Assembly: GCF_900187325.1 (NCBI RefSeq)
Contig: NZ_FZMZ01000004.1
Location: 682,001-746,000, forward strand
Reading direction: 5' to 3'
Length of the DNA stretch: 64,000 nucleotides
Source of the DNA: Virgibacillus ndiopensis
GTDB taxonomy: Bacteria > Bacillota > Bacilli > Bacillales > Amphibacillaceae
The notes under the pieces were generated by a model that saw nothing but the letters and a program-made list of their open reading frames with translations, did not search any database and was not told the DNA's origin. This document shows, in pieces, positions 63,085-64,000 of the stretch. The stretch's first letter is position 1. The number at the start of each line of letters is the position of its first letter. A program made the translations under genes and the position numbers.

Positions 63085-64000
63085 TCAATATCGCTTAATT
63101 AAAGATACTTCGATATTCTTCTCTTCATTTTTCAACTGTTTTAAATTGGTTTCTAGTTGTGTCAATATGTTGAAATCTGTAAAGTTATAACCATAAATGA
63201 CGATACTGGTTGGATTGAAGTTTTTATCTTCGACTATTTTGGATAAAAGGGAATCAATATGCAGTTGTGTTAATCCTTTGTCTAACAAATAGAGATTATC
63301 GTCCACAAAGTAACCAATATACCCACCTAGATTGATTTCCTCGACTGAGGCGGTTAGACCATGGCCGTCTTGATTTATCCAAGTCGTCAGGATAGTTTCT
63401 TTATCGAATTCGACCTCTAATTCGGATGCTAATAGGTTGGGATCAAATTCTTTAATTTGCTCAATAATATTTTCATTGAGTTCTTTAGCAAAGAAGTGCC
63501 TAAATCCATAATCAATATCTGCTTTTGTATTTCCTTTTATCTTTTCTGCTGCACTAATTATTCGTTGTCTTCCTATTTCATCTATCGTTTTAAAACCAGC
63601 CTTTTCAGCATTTGAATTTTTTTTCACTTTTTCATCTAACTGAACTAAGATATACTTACAATTATAATTTTCTTCACCGTTTGCATTCAATTGCATAACT
63701 GCGTCGGCTGTGGTTGCTGATCCTGAAAAAAAATCTAAAATAATATCATCTTTTTTAGTTACAATGCTACACAAGTTTTTTATCAACTTAGTAGGCTTAG
63801 GATGGTCAAAAATCTTGGTGCCAATAAGTTCTTCCAACTCTTCAGTGCCCTCTTCATTCATTCCATGTTTATCCCACCAAGATTCAGCCCTTTTACGCTG
63901 GTTGGGTCTATTCTTTAGAAACACCTTTTGTACTGGGCTAGCGTTCCCACTCTTTCCAAATATAATTCTTCCATCATCAATTCTCTTTTTAACTTCACTT
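63085..64000 (-). CDS. Type III DNA-methyltransferase Mod subunit (partial, N-terminus outside window)
   Basis: The reading frame is open to the window edge (SEVKKRIDDGRIIFGKSGNA...). About 305 C-terminal residues are present. SWWDKHGMNEEGTEELEELI and the SAM motif DIILDFFSGSATTADAVMQL are typical of type III beta-class N6-adenine methyltransferases, in which DPPY lies N-terminal, here beyond the window. Last ~170 residues form the Res-interaction tail. Recognition sequence cannot be predicted. Confidence 0.92.
   Translation of the reverse strand, partial: SEVKKRIDDGRIIFGKSGNASPVQKVFLKNRPNQRKRAESWWDKHGMNEEGTEELEELIGTKIFDHPKPTKLIKNLCSIVTKKDDIILDFFSGSATTADAVMQLNANGEENYNCKYILVQLDEKVKKNSNAEKAGFKTIDEIGRQRIISAAEKIKGNTKADIDYGFRHFFAKELNENIIEQIKEFDPNLLASELEVEFDKETILTTWINQDGHGLTASVEEINLGGYIGYFVDDNLYLLDKGLTQLHIDSLLSKIVEDKNFNPTSIVIYGYNFTDFNILTQLETNLKQLKNEEKNIEVSLIKRY

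Noticed and set aside
1-64000. CRISPR array, rRNA operon, transposase or prophage structural genes
   Set aside because: No regularly spaced repeats, no rRNA sequence, and none of the ORFs matches a transposase, integrase or phage structural protein.

Overview
The window is low-GC (roughly mid-30s %) chromosomal DNA from a spore-forming member of the Bacillaceae. The evidence is spore genes (a CotD-type coat protein, SspP), strong AGGAGG-type ribosome binding sites, many B. subtilis family matches (YycE, YpsA, CsaA, Pit plus DUF47, PpaC, YugO-like channel, YidC2) and a T-box leader. The style resembles halotolerant genera such as Oceanobacillus or Virgibacillus, but the genus is inference. No rRNA, intact tRNA, transposase or CRISPR array was found.

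Layout. 1-3.7 kb: a GNAT acyltransferase overlapping a PlsY-like protein, an intergenic repeat, a decayed DUF1697 gene, DinB, a nucleotidyltransferase and CsaA. 4-6.6 kb: a TetR regulator divergent from a DHA2 drug exporter with a palindrome inside the exporter promoter. 6.6-12.9 kb: small membrane proteins and a run of nucleotidyltransferase, GNAT and VOC enzymes, then a YczE-type membrane protein and an acyl-CoA dehydrogenase. 12.9-26 kb: phosphate uptake, an ABC exporter, YpsA, CotD, SIMPL, SspP and DJ-1/PfpI genes, with a large palindromic repeat near 20.2 kb.

26.1-27.2 kb holds the most striking regulatory locus: a short membrane ORF directly upstream of yidC2 that carries a MifM-like arrest signature (I70..W73-I74 plus an acidic cluster) followed by a perfect 8-bp anti-Shine-Dalgarno/SD pair. 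It looks like a nascent-chain sensor of membrane insertion. 27.6-31.2 kb: a GNAT/N-succinylamino acid racemase pair, then two decayed genes (alcohol dehydrogenase, MFS), the second still behind a T-box leader. 31.3-33.8 kb: the cadCA metal-resistance operon with its operator. 34-53 kb: cold-shock protein, oxidoreductases, PpaC, K+ channel, SulP/UspA, a CDF transporter, a 1093-residue 7TM-DISM hybrid kinase carrying two kinase modules with its OmpR-type regulator, DoxX, and a LuxR-type regulator without an adjacent kinase.

53.5-64 kb: two relics of a tRNA 3' end (tRNA-Leu-like), at 53.5 and 57.2 kb, look like attachment sites. To the right of the second lies an island-like block, all on the minus strand: two proteins sharing an AbiJ/HEPN-like C-terminal domain, a frameshifted small gene, and a type III restriction-modification system (res, and mod running off the window). 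This is a defence island whose far end is outside the window; the paralogous AbiJ-like pair is the best candidate for an undescribed defence module.

Several genes too short for routine ORF calling are included (33-aa cationic protein, SspP, SASP-like protein, others), and several starts were moved to fit ribosome binding sites.
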